From contig CAZQIZ010000013.1 in the NCBI GenBank assembly GCA_964593585.1, positions 1 through 64,000 on the forward strand: a DNA stretch of 64,000 nt, read 5' to 3'. Every line of letters starts with the position of its first letter. The first letter of the stretch is position 1. This DNA comes from JACQFV01 sp964593585. Lineage in GTDB: Bacteria > Zixibacteria > MSB-5A5 > WJJR01. Shown piece by piece: positions 34,976 through 43,771 of the stretch. The notes beneath the pieces were generated by a model. It searched no databases, was not told the origin of the DNA, and saw only the letters and a program-made list of their open reading frames with translations. A program made the position numbers and the translations under genes.

Positions 34976-35817
34976 ATCGGGTCGCGTTGGGACGGGGGTT
35001 GGAGGCGTTAATACCGACGGCGCCGGCGGCGGAGAAGCCGGGCACGGGCGTTGTCACTATACCGATTGATAAGGTTGTTCCCAATCCGCATCAGCCGCGC
35101 ACGCAGCTGGACGGGGTCAAGCTGCACGAGCTGGCCGATTCGATCCGCGAGCATGGCGTGCTGCAGCCGATCATCGTCAAGAAGGTCGGCGAGCAGTACC
35201 AACTGATCGCCGGCGAACGGCGCTGGACCGCGGCGAAGACCGCGGGGCTGGTCGAGATCCCCGCGATCATCCCCGAGTCCTCCACCCCTGAAGCTGAACT
35301 GGAATGGGCGCTGATCGAGAATCTGCAGCGTGAGGACTTAAGCGCGCTCGACGAGGCCGCCGGTTACCAGAAACTCTCGCACCTGTTCGGCTACACGCAG
35401 GAGGAGATCGCCCAGCGGGTGGGCAAGGACCGTTCGACGGTGGCCAACACCCTGCGCCTGCTCTCGCTGCCGGAGGCGGTGCGCGAGAAGATCGGCGGCG
35501 GCAAGCTGACCGCGGGGCATGCGCGCGCGCTGTTGGCGCTGCCGTCGGCGGCCGAGCAGATCAAGCTGGCCAACCGCGTGGTCTCCGAGTCGCTCTCGGT
35601 GCGCAAGACCGAGGAGATCGTCTACGGCCGTCCCAAGCGCATGCTCTCGCGGGCGAAGAAACGCTCCCCCGAACTGGAGGCGGTCGAGCAGACGCTGCGC
35701 CGCCGTCTGGGCGCCACGGTGCACATTCTCGAGTCGAAAAAACGCGGCCGTATAGTGATCGATTACTATGGCCATGATGATCTCAATCGCATCCTCGATG
35801 TGATGGGGATGTCGTAG
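34972..35817 (+). CDS. parB: Chromosome-partitioning protein ParB (Spo0J)
   Basis: A 281-residue ParB. Order: a short N-terminal ParA-interacting part (RVALGRGLEALIP), the CTP-binding N-domain with NPHQPRTQLDG, then IAGERRWTAAKTAGL and ENLQREDLSALDEA, the helix-turn-helix region YTQEEIAQRVGKDRSTVANTLRLL and a C-terminal dimerisation part. It binds the parS-like sites at 33408-33521, and its gene is 1.5 kb away. A strong terminator follows. Residue composition is normal for the family. Confidence 0.96.
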   Translation: MNRVALGRGLEALIPTAPAAEKPGTGVVTIPIDKVVPNPHQPRTQLDGVKLHELADSIREHGVLQPIIVKKVGEQYQLIAGERRWTAAKTAGLVEIPAIIPESSTPEAELEWALIENLQREDLSALDEAAGYQKLSHLFGYTQEEIAQRVGKDRSTVANTLRLLSLPEAVREKIGGGKLTAGHARALLALPSAAEQIKLANRVVSESLSVRKTEEIVYGRPKRMLSRAKKRSPELEAVEQTLRRRLGATVHILESKKRGRIVIDYYGHDDLNRILDVMGMS

Positions 35818-35860
35818 ACCGTCCGCCGTACGTCACTGGACAGTGTTTCCAAATGCACGA

Positions 35861-35890
35861 CGCCCGGAGCCGATTGGCTCCGGGCGTTTT
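35861..35890 (+). terminator. Rho-independent terminator after parB
   Basis: CGCCCGGAGCC (35861-35871) pairs with 35876-35886 around GATT, an 11-bp perfect stem, followed by TTTT. It closes the mnmG-rsmG-parA-parB run and meets the convergent gene ending at 35920. Confidence 0.88.
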
Positions 35891-35919
35891 GTGTCGGTTG
35901 GTCGGTCGGCGGGCCGAAC

Positions 35920-36771
35920 TCAGCGCCGGTCGCCGGCCAGGACATTGTCGCCGTTGCGGGCGCGTTCGCGCACACGGTCCAGCGGCAGGGATTGCCAGCG
36001 GTCGGTGGTGATCGAGTTGCCGAGCAGGTAGCCGGTCAGGCCGCCGATGATCGCCCCGGCGAAGGCATCGAAGGCGCGCTTGGTTTCCTTAGACATCGAC
36101 AAATCGTCCTCCTCGCCGGACCCCATGGCATAGCCGGCGGCGGCGCCCAGGATCACGCCGGCGAGGAATCCCACCTCGCCATGGCGGCGGAAGCGGGTGC
36201 TGATGTCGAGGGCATCGATCGAATCGAAGGCGAAGCGGTTGATCAGGCCCGGTGTACGCGCATCAAGCAGCTCGATCTGGCTGCCGGTCATCGACAGCAG
36301 GATGCCGACGGCCGATTTCTGCGGAGCGGGGCGTCCCAGCCGCACGCGGGTACCGGCATCGACGGTGGGCAGACCGGCGGTGCTCAAGCGCACCGGCGCG
36401 CAGTAGATCTCGCCGGAGGGCGCCATCCGCAGAAAGGGGCTGCGCGGGGAGATTTCGTTCTCGCCGGGGAACTGAAACGAGAGTGATTTTTGGGTCGAAA
36501 ACAGCTCGCGCGTCAGGACATCATACGGCCCGATATGGATCAGGAACTTCCCGTGGACGACCGGCAACTGCACCGTGTCGACTTTGAGGATCGGTGTGCT
36601 GCCGCCATTCCACACCCGCACCGTTACCGGATAGATGCCATCGTAGGTGGGACTGCCATCCGGACCCGTTAACGTGCCTTCCACGTGAATCTTAATCGGT
36701 CCGGCCAGCGCCTCGGCGGCGAAAAACACGACGATCACGAGCGCCCAGCGAACAAGCCTTGGTGAGTTCAT
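35920..36771 (-). CDS. Exported protein with a C-terminal glycine-zipper region, unknown function
   Basis: A 283-residue exported protein. The signal peptide LVRWALVIVVFFAAEALA is at about 5-22. The N-terminal half (PIKIHVEGTLTGPDGSPTYDGIYPVTVRVW) is a beta domain of a type I see at the start of other secreted proteins in this window. The C-terminal half has a glycine-rich hydrophobic pair (FLAGVILGAAAGYAMG and FAGAIIGGLTGYLLG) like a glycine zipper, possibly a membrane-inserting hairpin. The ATG at 36771 has GGGAGG. No family is named. Convergent with parB, on the same strand as the RlmI-like gene upstream of it. Confidence 0.75.
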   Translation of the reverse strand: MNSPRLVRWALVIVVFFAAEALAGPIKIHVEGTLTGPDGSPTYDGIYPVTVRVWNGGSTPILKVDTVQLPVVHGKFLIHIGPYDVLTRELFSTQKSLSFQFPGENEISPRSPFLRMAPSGEIYCAPVRLSTAGLPTVDAGTRVRLGRPAPQKSAVGILLSMTGSQIELLDARTPGLINRFAFDSIDALDISTRFRRHGEVGFLAGVILGAAAGYAMGSGEEDDLSMSKETKRAFDAFAGAIIGGLTGYLLGNSITTDRWQSLPLDRVRERARNGDNVLAGDRR

Positions 36772-36889
36772 GGCCCCTCCCTGGTGTATGGATCGACTTT
36801 CACGGGATATACGAAAGCCAAAACCCGAATACCGCGAGAGATGATGCAAATCTCTGACAATAAGGTCGGACCGAAACAGTCGGGGATGG

Positions 36890-38086
36890 TCAGTCGACAC
36901 GGGCGATGATGCCCTTCATGTACTCCGATTCGGGGAATGAGATCAGAAGCGGGTGATCCTCCCCCTGCCCCAGTTGCTCGAGGATGCGTACCGACCGTCC
37001 CGCATCGGTGGCGGCCCAGGCGACCGCGTCCTGAAACGCGGCCCGTGTCACCGCGCCCGAACAGGAGAAACTGGCAAGGATGCCGCCCGGAGTCAGAAGC
37101 TTTAAGGCCAAGAGGTTCAAGTCCTTATATGCGCGAAGCGCCTTGGTGACTTGGGTCTGCGCCGCCGCCAGTTTGGGAGGGTCGAGGATGATCAGGTCGA
37201 ATTGCCGTGCCTGGTCGCGGAACTTGCGCAGCACTTCGAAGACGTTGCCGCAGATTGATTCGACCGATGGCGTCTTCTCCCCCAGCGCGGCGACATTGGT
37301 CGTCAGCATCTGCAGGGCGGGCGCGGAGGAATCGACGCAGGTGGCCGCGGTTGCGCCGGCGGCAAGCGCCGGGACGGTGAAGCCGCCGGTGTAACAGAAG
37401 CAGTCGAGAATCGAGCGTCCGGAGGCATGGCGGGCCACGCGGGCGCGGTTGGTGCGTTGGTCGAGATAGAATCCGGTCTTCTGTCCCGAGCGGAAGTCAA
37501 CCCGGTAGGTGAAACCGTTTTCGCGAATCGCGATCGATTCTGGCGGCGCCTCTCCCCTGACGGTGCCGGCGGCGGGTGGCAGGCCTTCGACCTGACGGAT
37601 CTCGTTGTCGCTCTGATCGAGGATCGCCCGCGGGCGAAGGAGACCGGCAAGGGCCTCGACGAGAGCGGGACGGGCGCGTTCGATGCCGGCGGTGAGGAAT
37701 TGACAGACCAGGATGTCGTCGTAGCGATCGACGATCAGCCCCGGCAGGCCATCGGCCTCGGCGTAGACCAGGCGGTAGGCGTTGGTGTCATCGGACCGGG
37801 TCAGAGCGGAACGTCGCGCCACCGATTCGGCAATCATCCGCCCCCACCAGGTGTCATCGATCGTTGCCTCCGGGTCCCAGGCCAAGAGGCGCACGACAAT
37901 CTGCGAGTGGGGGTTGTAGTAGCCGACGGCGAGGGGCTCGCCATTTGCGGCGCGGACCCGTACCATATCCCCCGGCGCCGCCTGGACGCGCAGTCCGGCG
38001 ACTGCTCCGGAGAAGATCCACGGATGGCGGTGACGGACCGGTTTGTCACGTCCGGGCTTGAGTGTCAAATCGGCGACGGCGGTCAT
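36890..38086 (-). CDS. Class I SAM-dependent rRNA methyltransferase, RlmI-like
   Basis: A 398-residue methyltransferase of the RlmI/RlmK family, which methylates 23S rRNA cytosines. An N-terminal PUA-like domain (HRHPWIFSGAVAGL, GDMVRVRAANGEPLAVGYYNP) precedes an EEHEE linker-type part with YRLVYAEADGLPGLIVDRYDD and then the catalytic domain: GQKTGFYLDQRTNRARVA, DCFCYTGGFTVPALAAGA and DLIILDPPKLA. The catalytic cysteine motif SFSCSGAV is present. Which cytosine it targets cannot be decided. The start is 70 bp from the divergent MBL-fold gene at 38155, so the two probably share a promoter region. Confidence 0.9.
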   Translation of the reverse strand: MTAVADLTLKPGRDKPVRHRHPWIFSGAVAGLRVQAAPGDMVRVRAANGEPLAVGYYNPHSQIVVRLLAWDPEATIDDTWWGRMIAESVARRSALTRSDDTNAYRLVYAEADGLPGLIVDRYDDILVCQFLTAGIERARPALVEALAGLLRPRAILDQSDNEIRQVEGLPPAAGTVRGEAPPESIAIRENGFTYRVDFRSGQKTGFYLDQRTNRARVARHASGRSILDCFCYTGGFTVPALAAGATAATCVDSSAPALQMLTTNVAALGEKTPSVESICGNVFEVLRKFRDQARQFDLIILDPPKLAAAQTQVTKALRAYKDLNLLALKLLTPGGILASFSCSGAVTRAAFQDAVAWAATDAGRSVRILEQLGQGEDHPLLISFPESEYMKGIIARVD

Positions 38087-38154
38087 GGCCGCCGGAATAA
38101 ACGGACCAACGCAGCGCGGCCAAAGCCCGTTGTTGCCCCAAACGGACCATCGCG

Positions 38155-38811
38155 ATGATCATCGACAAAGTCACCGTCAGCCCGCTTCTGGAGAATTGCT
38201 ATATCGTCGGCGACGAGACCACCGGTCAGGGGATTGTGATCGACCCCGGCGACGAGGCCGAACGCATCCTGCGCAAGGTGGCCGAGTTGGGGCTGGCGAT
38301 CGACAAGATCGTCAACACCCACGCGCACGTTGACCATGTCGCGGCAGTGCAGGCGCTCAAGGAGGCGCTGGGGGCGAAGTTCTATCTGCACCCGGCGGAG
38401 ACGGTACACTTTGCGCGACTGGTGGAGAGCGCGGCGATGTTCGGCATCTTCGGCGCGAAGGTTCCGGAGGTCGATGTCGAGCTGGCCCATGGCGACATCA
38501 TCCCGGTCGGGTCGCTGTCGCTGCGGGTGGCGCACACGCCGGGGCACACGCCCGGGCATTGCCTGCTGGTCTTTCCCGAGGATGTTTTCTGCGGCGATTT
38601 GATCTTTTCCGGCTCGATCGGTCGCACCGATTTCCCCGGCGGCCACTACGCCACGATCGTGCGCTCGCTGGAAACGGAGATTCTGACGCTGCCGCCGTCG
38701 ACGCGCCTGCACCCGGGGCATGGCCCGAGCACCACGGTGGCGATCGAACGGGACTTCAATCCGTTTCTGCGCGGTCTGTCGGCGAAGCCGGCGGCGCCGC
38801 CTACTTCATGA
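38155..38811 (+). CDS. MBL-fold metallo-hydrolase (glyoxalase II-like)
   Basis: A 218-residue soluble hydrolase. The metal-binding signature is VNTHAHVDHVAAVQALKE at about 62-79 (H-x-H-x-D-H), followed by HTPGHTPGHCLLV, FCGDLIFSGSIGRTDFPGG and the last histidine in LHPGHGPSTT. These are the two-metal residues expected. Substrate is unknown; thioesters and persulphides are common in this subgroup. Its stop codon overlaps the end of the convergent gene 38801-40453 by 11 bases, so no terminator separates them. Confidence 0.9.
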   Translation: MIIDKVTVSPLLENCYIVGDETTGQGIVIDPGDEAERILRKVAELGLAIDKIVNTHAHVDHVAAVQALKEALGAKFYLHPAETVHFARLVESAAMFGIFGAKVPEVDVELAHGDIIPVGSLSLRVAHTPGHTPGHCLLVFPEDVFCGDLIFSGSIGRTDFPGGHYATIVRSLETEILTLPPSTRLHPGHGPSTTVAIERDFNPFLRGLSAKPAAPPTS

Positions 38812-40453
38812 GCACCATCTTGCGCGCCAGGGTCTGCCCCGCCGTGCGCAGTTGGTAGAGATAAACGCCGCTGCCCAGCGCATGTCCGTGCGCGTCGCGT
38901 CCGTCCCATTCGAAGGCGTAGGAACCCGGCGCGAGGCCGGTCTCACGGTGGGTGAGCACGGTTTGGCCTAGCAGGTTGACGATCTGAAGTTCGGCGTCGC
39001 CGCCGGTTTCGAGGTCGAAACGGATGATCGTCGCGGCGTTGAAGGGGTTGGGTGCGTTCTGGTGGAGCGCGAAGTCACGCGGCGGATCGTTGGTCTCCGG
39101 TTCGAAGACCGCGGCGCTGACCGATTCGTAGCAGATGATGCTGACATCTCTTTTGGTATCGGGTTCGCCGGGTGGGTTGACGTAACCGGCGACGTACACA
39201 TGGTCCTCTTCGGCGACACAGATGCGGGTTGCGCGTTCATCGCTGCCGCCGTTGTCCCAGACCTGGTCCCATTCGGGCCCACCCGTGGCGCCGCTAAACT
39301 TGATGGTCAGTTGATCAAAGTCCTGCGGCCCCTGCCCCATGCCGGTGAGATACAAGTTGCCGACCGCGTCCATGGCCATCCCATAGGACTCTTCGTAACC
39401 GCTGCGCATCGAAGGTGATACCCACAGCGAATCGCCATCGGCGGAGAGCTTGATGAACGTGAAATCGTACCCCGAGCCGATGTTGGACGATGTGGCGCCG
39501 ACGCACAGGTTGCCGCCGGGATCCAGGGCGATTCCCACCGGCCAGCATGAGACAGTCGAGCCAACCCCAAGTGTCCAATCCCACACAAGCGTGCCGTTGG
39601 CGGTGTACTTGAGCACAACCAAGTCGCGATTGCCGCTGGAGTCCTTGATCGCCCCCGTCACATAGGCGTTGCCGGCGTTGTCGACGGCGATACCGAGTCC
39701 CTCGTCGTAGCGGTGCAGCGGACCGTCGTAGGTCCGTCCCCAGAGCGTATCGCCGTCGCGACCGAGTTTGAAGACGAGGATGTCGTCGAGATTGTCGGTG
39801 GGCTTGGTGGCCGTCCCGGCCACATAGACGCTGCCGTCCGAAGCGACGGCCACGCTCTGCCCGTTGCCTCCGGTTGCGCCGGTCCATTTGTAGAAGGTGG
39901 TCCAGAGCGAATCCCCGGTCTGGGGATCGATCTTGACGACGGCCGAGTGATAGCCGCTGCTGTAGCCCATGCCGGAGACGATGATTTTTCCCGCCGGGTC
40001 AAAGACCATCATGCGCGGTGTCATCTGATTGATGTTGTGCGGACGCGACCAGTCGACAGTCCCGCTCGGCGTCGTTTTGCAGATCAGCAGTCCCGATCCG
40101 AACACGCCCTTGGTTGTTGTCCAACCGGAGATGAAGCAGTTCCCGGCGTCATCGACGACCATGGCCATGGCATAGTCGGAGGAGTCGCCGGGGCCGTTGA
40201 TCGGGATCTCCCAATCCACTCCGCCGGCCGGGTTGTACTTGCCGACGAGGAAATCCCAGTCGGACGTGCCGGCGCTGCCGCCGGCGACATAGCAGTTGCC
40301 TGAGGCGTCGACGCCGATGCCGCGGGCTTCATCGTCGTTACCGCCGGGGCCGACGTGGATGTGCGACCAGTCGAGTTGCACCTGCGCATGCAGTGACGAC
40401 ACGCCGAAAATAAGCGCGATCACAAGCGCCAGACAGACACCGAACCGTGACAT
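38801..40453 (-). CDS. Secreted beta-propeller (SBBP-like) protein with type IX-like C-terminal tail
   Basis: A 550-residue secreted protein. Signal peptide: FGVCLALVIALIFGVSSLHAQ (about 3-23). The body is a series of propeller blades with the SBBP-type pattern D-x-x-GN-x-Y-V-x-G (GVDASGNCYVAGGSAG, VVDDAGNCFISGWTT, AVDNAGNAYVTGAI, ALDPGGNLCVGATSS, AMDAVGNLYLTGMG). The end has FALHQNAPNPFNAATIIRFDL and GSGVYLYQLRTAGQTLARKMVLMK, the FlgD-Ig-like/type IX sorting signature. The ATG at 40453 has GGGAGG. It is exported and then probably anchored at or released from the cell surface by a type IX-like route. Its stop overlaps the convergent MBL gene. Confidence 0.88.
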   Translation of the reverse strand: MSRFGVCLALVIALIFGVSSLHAQVQLDWSHIHVGPGGNDDEARGIGVDASGNCYVAGGSAGTSDWDFLVGKYNPAGGVDWEIPINGPGDSSDYAMAMVVDDAGNCFISGWTTTKGVFGSGLLICKTTPSGTVDWSRPHNINQMTPRMMVFDPAGKIIVSGMGYSSGYHSAVVKIDPQTGDSLWTTFYKWTGATGGNGQSVAVASDGSVYVAGTATKPTDNLDDILVFKLGRDGDTLWGRTYDGPLHRYDEGLGIAVDNAGNAYVTGAIKDSSGNRDLVVLKYTANGTLVWDWTLGVGSTVSCWPVGIALDPGGNLCVGATSSNIGSGYDFTFIKLSADGDSLWVSPSMRSGYEESYGMAMDAVGNLYLTGMGQGPQDFDQLTIKFSGATGGPEWDQVWDNGGSDERATRICVAEEDHVYVAGYVNPPGEPDTKRDVSIICYESVSAAVFEPETNDPPRDFALHQNAPNPFNAATIIRFDLETGGDAELQIVNLLGQTVLTHRETGLAPGSYAFEWDGRDAHGHALGSGVYLYQLRTAGQTLARKMVLMK

Positions 40454-41072
40454 TGCCACCTCCCAAGTTGTCGAATCGAAAGCGTGTGGGCCTGCCACAT
40501 CCCGCATGATGCGAACGGCCGTGTTAAACCAGTCCGACCTACCCTCCTCGTTAGCCAGACTCTAGGGGACTGTCAAGCCGACAGGGATCAGGCGCGCCGC
40601 TTTTTGACTAATTGTAATCGCCACTATTTCAATCGCTTATGCGGTCTGTGCGTCGGTCGCGTTCGATGGCCCGCCACCGGATGCGCCGTCGACAAGATCT
40701 GCAGTGAGAACCGGTCGGGTGGACAGGCCGGATGCATCAATCGGTGTCAGGCGGTGAAGTGCGACTCCTGGTCTGCGTTGATATACTACATCTTGTTTGG
40801 CGGGTTTTCAGCAACACTAAATCCTGTATGATCGAGCCAGCACAGGCAATGAGGCGAGCGACAGTGAGCCAACATAATAGGAGAAGGGGTAAACCTGGGG
40901 CTGAGCTGCGGCAGGAAATGGCGTGGTGGGGAGAGTTTGAATTGTGTAGTTTCGCCAATCACGTCGCGCTGTCAGAACGCGGACAATTCGCCGGCGGCGC
41001 ACGAGAAACGACGGAACATGCGGATTCTCTTGGTGTTGTCAGGGGTGGAGCGTTGCCGGACGGGGTCTGCCC
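40454..41072. other. 619-bp gap between divergent genes
   Basis: No supported coding region. The stretch is less GC-rich than its surroundings around 40780-40960 (TGATATACTACATCTTG, AATTGTGTAGTTTCGCC), consistent with promoters for the divergent propeller gene and the sigma gene. A short CTGTC-AAGCC-GACAG hairpin lies near 40570. No RNA gene recognised. Confidence 0.4.
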
Positions 41073-41639
41073 GTGGGTGATCGCTCCCAGTTTGAGGCCC
41101 TGATCAAGGGGCACCTTGATGCGCTGTACCGGACGGCGTTGCGGATGACGAAGAACCCCGCCGACGCCGAGGACCTGGTCCAGGAGACCGCGCTGAAGGC
41201 CTACCGGTACTTTGACCGGTTCGAAGAAGGTTCCAACATCCGGGCGTGGTTGTTTAAGATCCTGACCAACCTGTTCATCAACCGCTACCGGAAGGAATCG
41301 AAGGCGCCGACGCAGGTCGATTTTGATGATGTCGAGGACTTCCAACTGTATGGACGCATGGTCGAGGGCGGGATGGTCACGCCCGGGCAGACGCCCGAGC
41401 GGGAATTGTTCAACCGCGTCCTCGGCGAGGATATCGAGAAGGCCATCGAGTCGCTGCCGGAGGATTTCCGGCTGGTGGTGGTGATGGCGTTTGTGGAAGG
41501 ACTGTCGTACGAGGAGATCGCGCTGGCGCTGAATGTGCCGATGGGAACGGTGAAGTCGCGGTTGTTCCGCGGGCGGAAACTGCTCCAGAAGGCGCTTCTG
41601 TCGCAGGCGCAGAAGGCGGGAGTGGTCGGGCCGAAGTAG
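41073..41639 (+). CDS. ECF-type RNA polymerase sigma factor
   Basis: A 188-residue sigma factor with regions 2 and 4 only. Region 2: LYRTALRMTKNPADAEDLVQETALKAYRYFDRFEEG then NIRAWLFKILTNLFINRYRK. Region 4: LPEDFRLVVVMAFVEGLSYEEIALALNVPMGTVKSRLFRGRK. The helix-turn-helix and spacing are typical of the RpoE/SigR class. The start is GTG at 41073 with a weak site. It lies about 180 bp before the anti-sigma gene and some 2.1 kb upstream of the giant surface protein, so that gene is a plausible target, but this is inference. Confidence 0.94.
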   Translation: MGDRSQFEALIKGHLDALYRTALRMTKNPADAEDLVQETALKAYRYFDRFEEGSNIRAWLFKILTNLFINRYRKESKAPTQVDFDDVEDFQLYGRMVEGGMVTPGQTPERELFNRVLGEDIEKAIESLPEDFRLVVVMAFVEGLSYEEIALALNVPMGTVKSRLFRGRKLLQKALLSQAQKAGVVGPK

Positions 41640-41822
41640 ACGGATCGCTTCGGGCCAACGCGCACTGGCGAACGGTTCCGACAACGGCAGAGCGCCCGAA
41701 AAGAAGACGGCCGCGGGATGCGGCGGCCGCGACGATGTCAATGAGCGCCGGCTTGGCCTAGGTGGGGCGAAGGCGGCATGGAGTGAGAAACGGTGTGATG
41801 AGCAACGCTTGTGAGATGACGC

Positions 41823-42704
41823 ATGGTGTGTGATTGTCGCAAGGCCCTGGCCAAACTGTACGAGTATCTCGACGGCGAGATCGGCGAGACCGAGCGCGCG
41901 GCGATCGCCGCTCATGTGCAGGCGTGCCGTCACTGCTTCGAGCATTACGAGGCCGAACGCATTTTCCATGAATTCGTGACGCACGCGGCGCCGCGCCCGC
42001 CGGCCCGCGCCGAATTCAAGGCCCACTTGCTTTCCCGTCTGGCCGAGGCGGAGTCTCTCCCCCGTCCGGCGCCCGCGCCGGTGAATGTCGTGTCGATGCT
42101 GACGCGCTTTGCCGTGGCGGCGGGGCTTTTGCTGGCGGTGGGGCTGGGCGGCGCCTGGCTGGGACGCGACGCCGGGCCGGACCGTACGCCGTGGGTCACG
42201 CTGGCCTACTACCACCACGACATGCTGCCGGTCGAAGAGGTCGGCATTGAAACGCAGGATTATGCGCAGGCCAAGGCCTTCCTCGCGGCGCAGATGAATC
42301 CCGGGGTGGCGACGCTGGTGCCCGATGCGCCGCCGTCGGGGCTGGGTCTGCATGAGTGCTGCGTGATGCCGTGGAAGGACGGCAAACTCGGACGTTTTGA
42401 ATTCGCCGGCGGCACGACCGAACCGGTCTCGCTTTTTCTCATACCCGCCTCCGCGTTCCGGGTCGAAAGCGGCCCGCACTATCAGGTGGGCGAGCGCGAG
42501 TACCGCAGCGTGAAGCTGGGGTGTTGCCGCGCGGTGCTCTGGCAGGAGTGCGACGACTATGTCTGCGTGATGCTCTCCGATTGCAACGCCAACGACCTGT
42601 TGGCGTATGCGCAGGCCTGGCAGCCGGCGGTCTCGTCGCCGGGCTCGCAGGACGCGGGATTGCCGGGCGGGTACTCGCGGGCGGTGCATGTCTCGCCGCG
42701 CTGA
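41823..42704 (+). CDS. Zinc-binding anti-sigma factor, membrane-anchored
   Basis: A 293-residue protein. The N-terminal ZAS-type motif is C3-D-C5, then H31-x3-C35-x2-C38 (HVQACRHC), with family-like YEYLDGEIGETERAAIAAHV between. A single membrane helix (FAVAAGLLLAVGLGGAWLG, about 97-115) precedes an extracytoplasmic domain of about 170 residues that holds several cysteines (LHECCVMPWKDGK, LGCCRAVLWQECDDYVCVML). The CC pairs could sense redox state or bind metal, unlike the 7085-8110 anti-sigma factor. It is downstream of the cognate sigma gene, which it presumably controls. Confidence 0.88.
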   Translation: MVCDCRKALAKLYEYLDGEIGETERAAIAAHVQACRHCFEHYEAERIFHEFVTHAAPRPPARAEFKAHLLSRLAEAESLPRPAPAPVNVVSMLTRFAVAAGLLLAVGLGGAWLGRDAGPDRTPWVTLAYYHHDMLPVEEVGIETQDYAQAKAFLAAQMNPGVATLVPDAPPSGLGLHECCVMPWKDGKLGRFEFAGGTTEPVSLFLIPASAFRVESGPHYQVGEREYRSVKLGCCRAVLWQECDDYVCVMLSDCNANDLLAYAQAWQPAVSSPGSQDAGLPGGYSRAVHVSPR

Positions 42705-42774
42705 TGCGACGGGAACAAGACAAGTGCGACTGATTTAGTCGGCTCAGCAGAAAAACGGACTTTGGCGGTTGATC

Positions 42775-42800
42775 GGCCACCAACCTTGGGGTTGGTGGCC
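42775..42800 (+). terminator. Hairpin after the second anti-sigma gene
   Basis: GGCCACCAACC (42775-42785) pairs perfectly with 42790-42800 around TTGG. It is followed by CTGTCATTTG, so the T-run is weak. It lies 70 bp after the anti-sigma stop. Confidence 0.55.
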
Positions 42801-42864
42801 CTGTCATTTGAGGGCGGGGGCGTAAGTGCCGATGCGGCAATCGTCTATGTGAAAATATGCGCGA

Positions 42865-42897
42865 AGTGACAGGTTGGATTTCGGCCAACCTGTCGCT
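42865..42897 (+). promoter_or_regulatory. Long hairpin in the leader of the giant surface-protein gene
   Basis: AGTGACAGGTTGG (42865-42877) pairs with CCAACCTGTCGCT (42885-42897), 13 pairs with one G-U, around ATTTCGG. No T-run follows. It lies about 870 bp upstream of the giant gene in a region with no ORF, and could be part of a structured 5' leader, an operator or a decayed mobile end. Confidence 0.55.
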
Positions 42898-43146
42898 GGA
42901 CTTGGCAGTAGCATGGCCGCCTTAAAGCCACGCTTCGGAGGGATGATCCTAACCGGAAACAGGGTCTTGGGTTGAGTGACGGAAATCTTCGGCGTGGGCC
43001 AAAAAAAGTCTTGCAGGGGTATTGCACCCCTATGATATTTGGCGGCCAAGTTGGGGTCCGCCGCAAGCGGATCGGGGGAGGGTCGGGTTATCCAAAACAT
43101 CGCTAAACCTTGGATCGTTGGGGTCCGATAATCCCGATTGACCCTT

Positions 43147-43188
43147 GCCCACAGGCTGTGGGCCGGTTCCCATAAGCAGTATGGGAAC
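43147..43188 (+). promoter_or_regulatory. Two tandem hairpins upstream of the giant gene
   Basis: GCCCACAG-G-CTGTGGGC (43147-43163) is followed directly by GTTCCCATA-AGCAG-TATGGGAAC (43166-43188). Both stems are perfect (8 and 9 pairs). A third weaker stem (GAATGC/GCATTC, 43204-43222) and a TTGACT follow. Together with the hairpin at 42865 they make a roughly 1-kb untranslated-looking leader (42705-43771) without recognisable riboswitch consensus. Confidence 0.6.
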
Positions 43189-43771
43189 AATTGACTTGAC
43201 AACGAATGCGCGCGGTGCATTCCGTTGGCGGCATTCATACCCGAATCTGTGGGGCACAGAGGCGGGCGGGATTTGGGGTCCTGATTTTTGCTGTGGTCGA
43301 TTGGCTGAGCGTGAGTTAACGTTGGGCGGTCGACCGCGGATGTTGGGATAAAGCGAGGGTCTAAAGAGCGCGGCGGGAGTTGTTGGGCGGCCGCGCACCA
43401 TGGGAGGGTCAGATTCAGTTGGGGAGTTTCACCAGGCGCATCGATTCGGCGTCGGGCGGGTGACCGCTTGACGGCGTCCGTTTGTTTTTGACGGGCGCCC
43501 GAACCGGCTGATGCGGCGGCCGGTCGGCACAAGCGAGGCCTCCCCAATTTCAGTCCAGAAAGCGCTCGCACAAAGGGGGGGATCAATGCACGAAGCAACG
43601 GCGTCACGCTGGTTGTCGTTTTTTGTTTCCCGGAGATTTAAGCGCAAAGAAGCAAAGTGTATTTCATATCCAGGAGGAGGAAGAGGAAAGGACATGTATC
43701 GAAACAACACTAATGCGCGGTCGTCCCGCTCGGGCAGTGGGGCGAACTCACCTCAGGAAGGGGGAGCGCGG

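Noticed and set aside
36679..36694. parS-like CCTTCCACGTGAATCT
   Set aside because: Matches 12 of 16 positions and lies inside a coding region away from the other sites.
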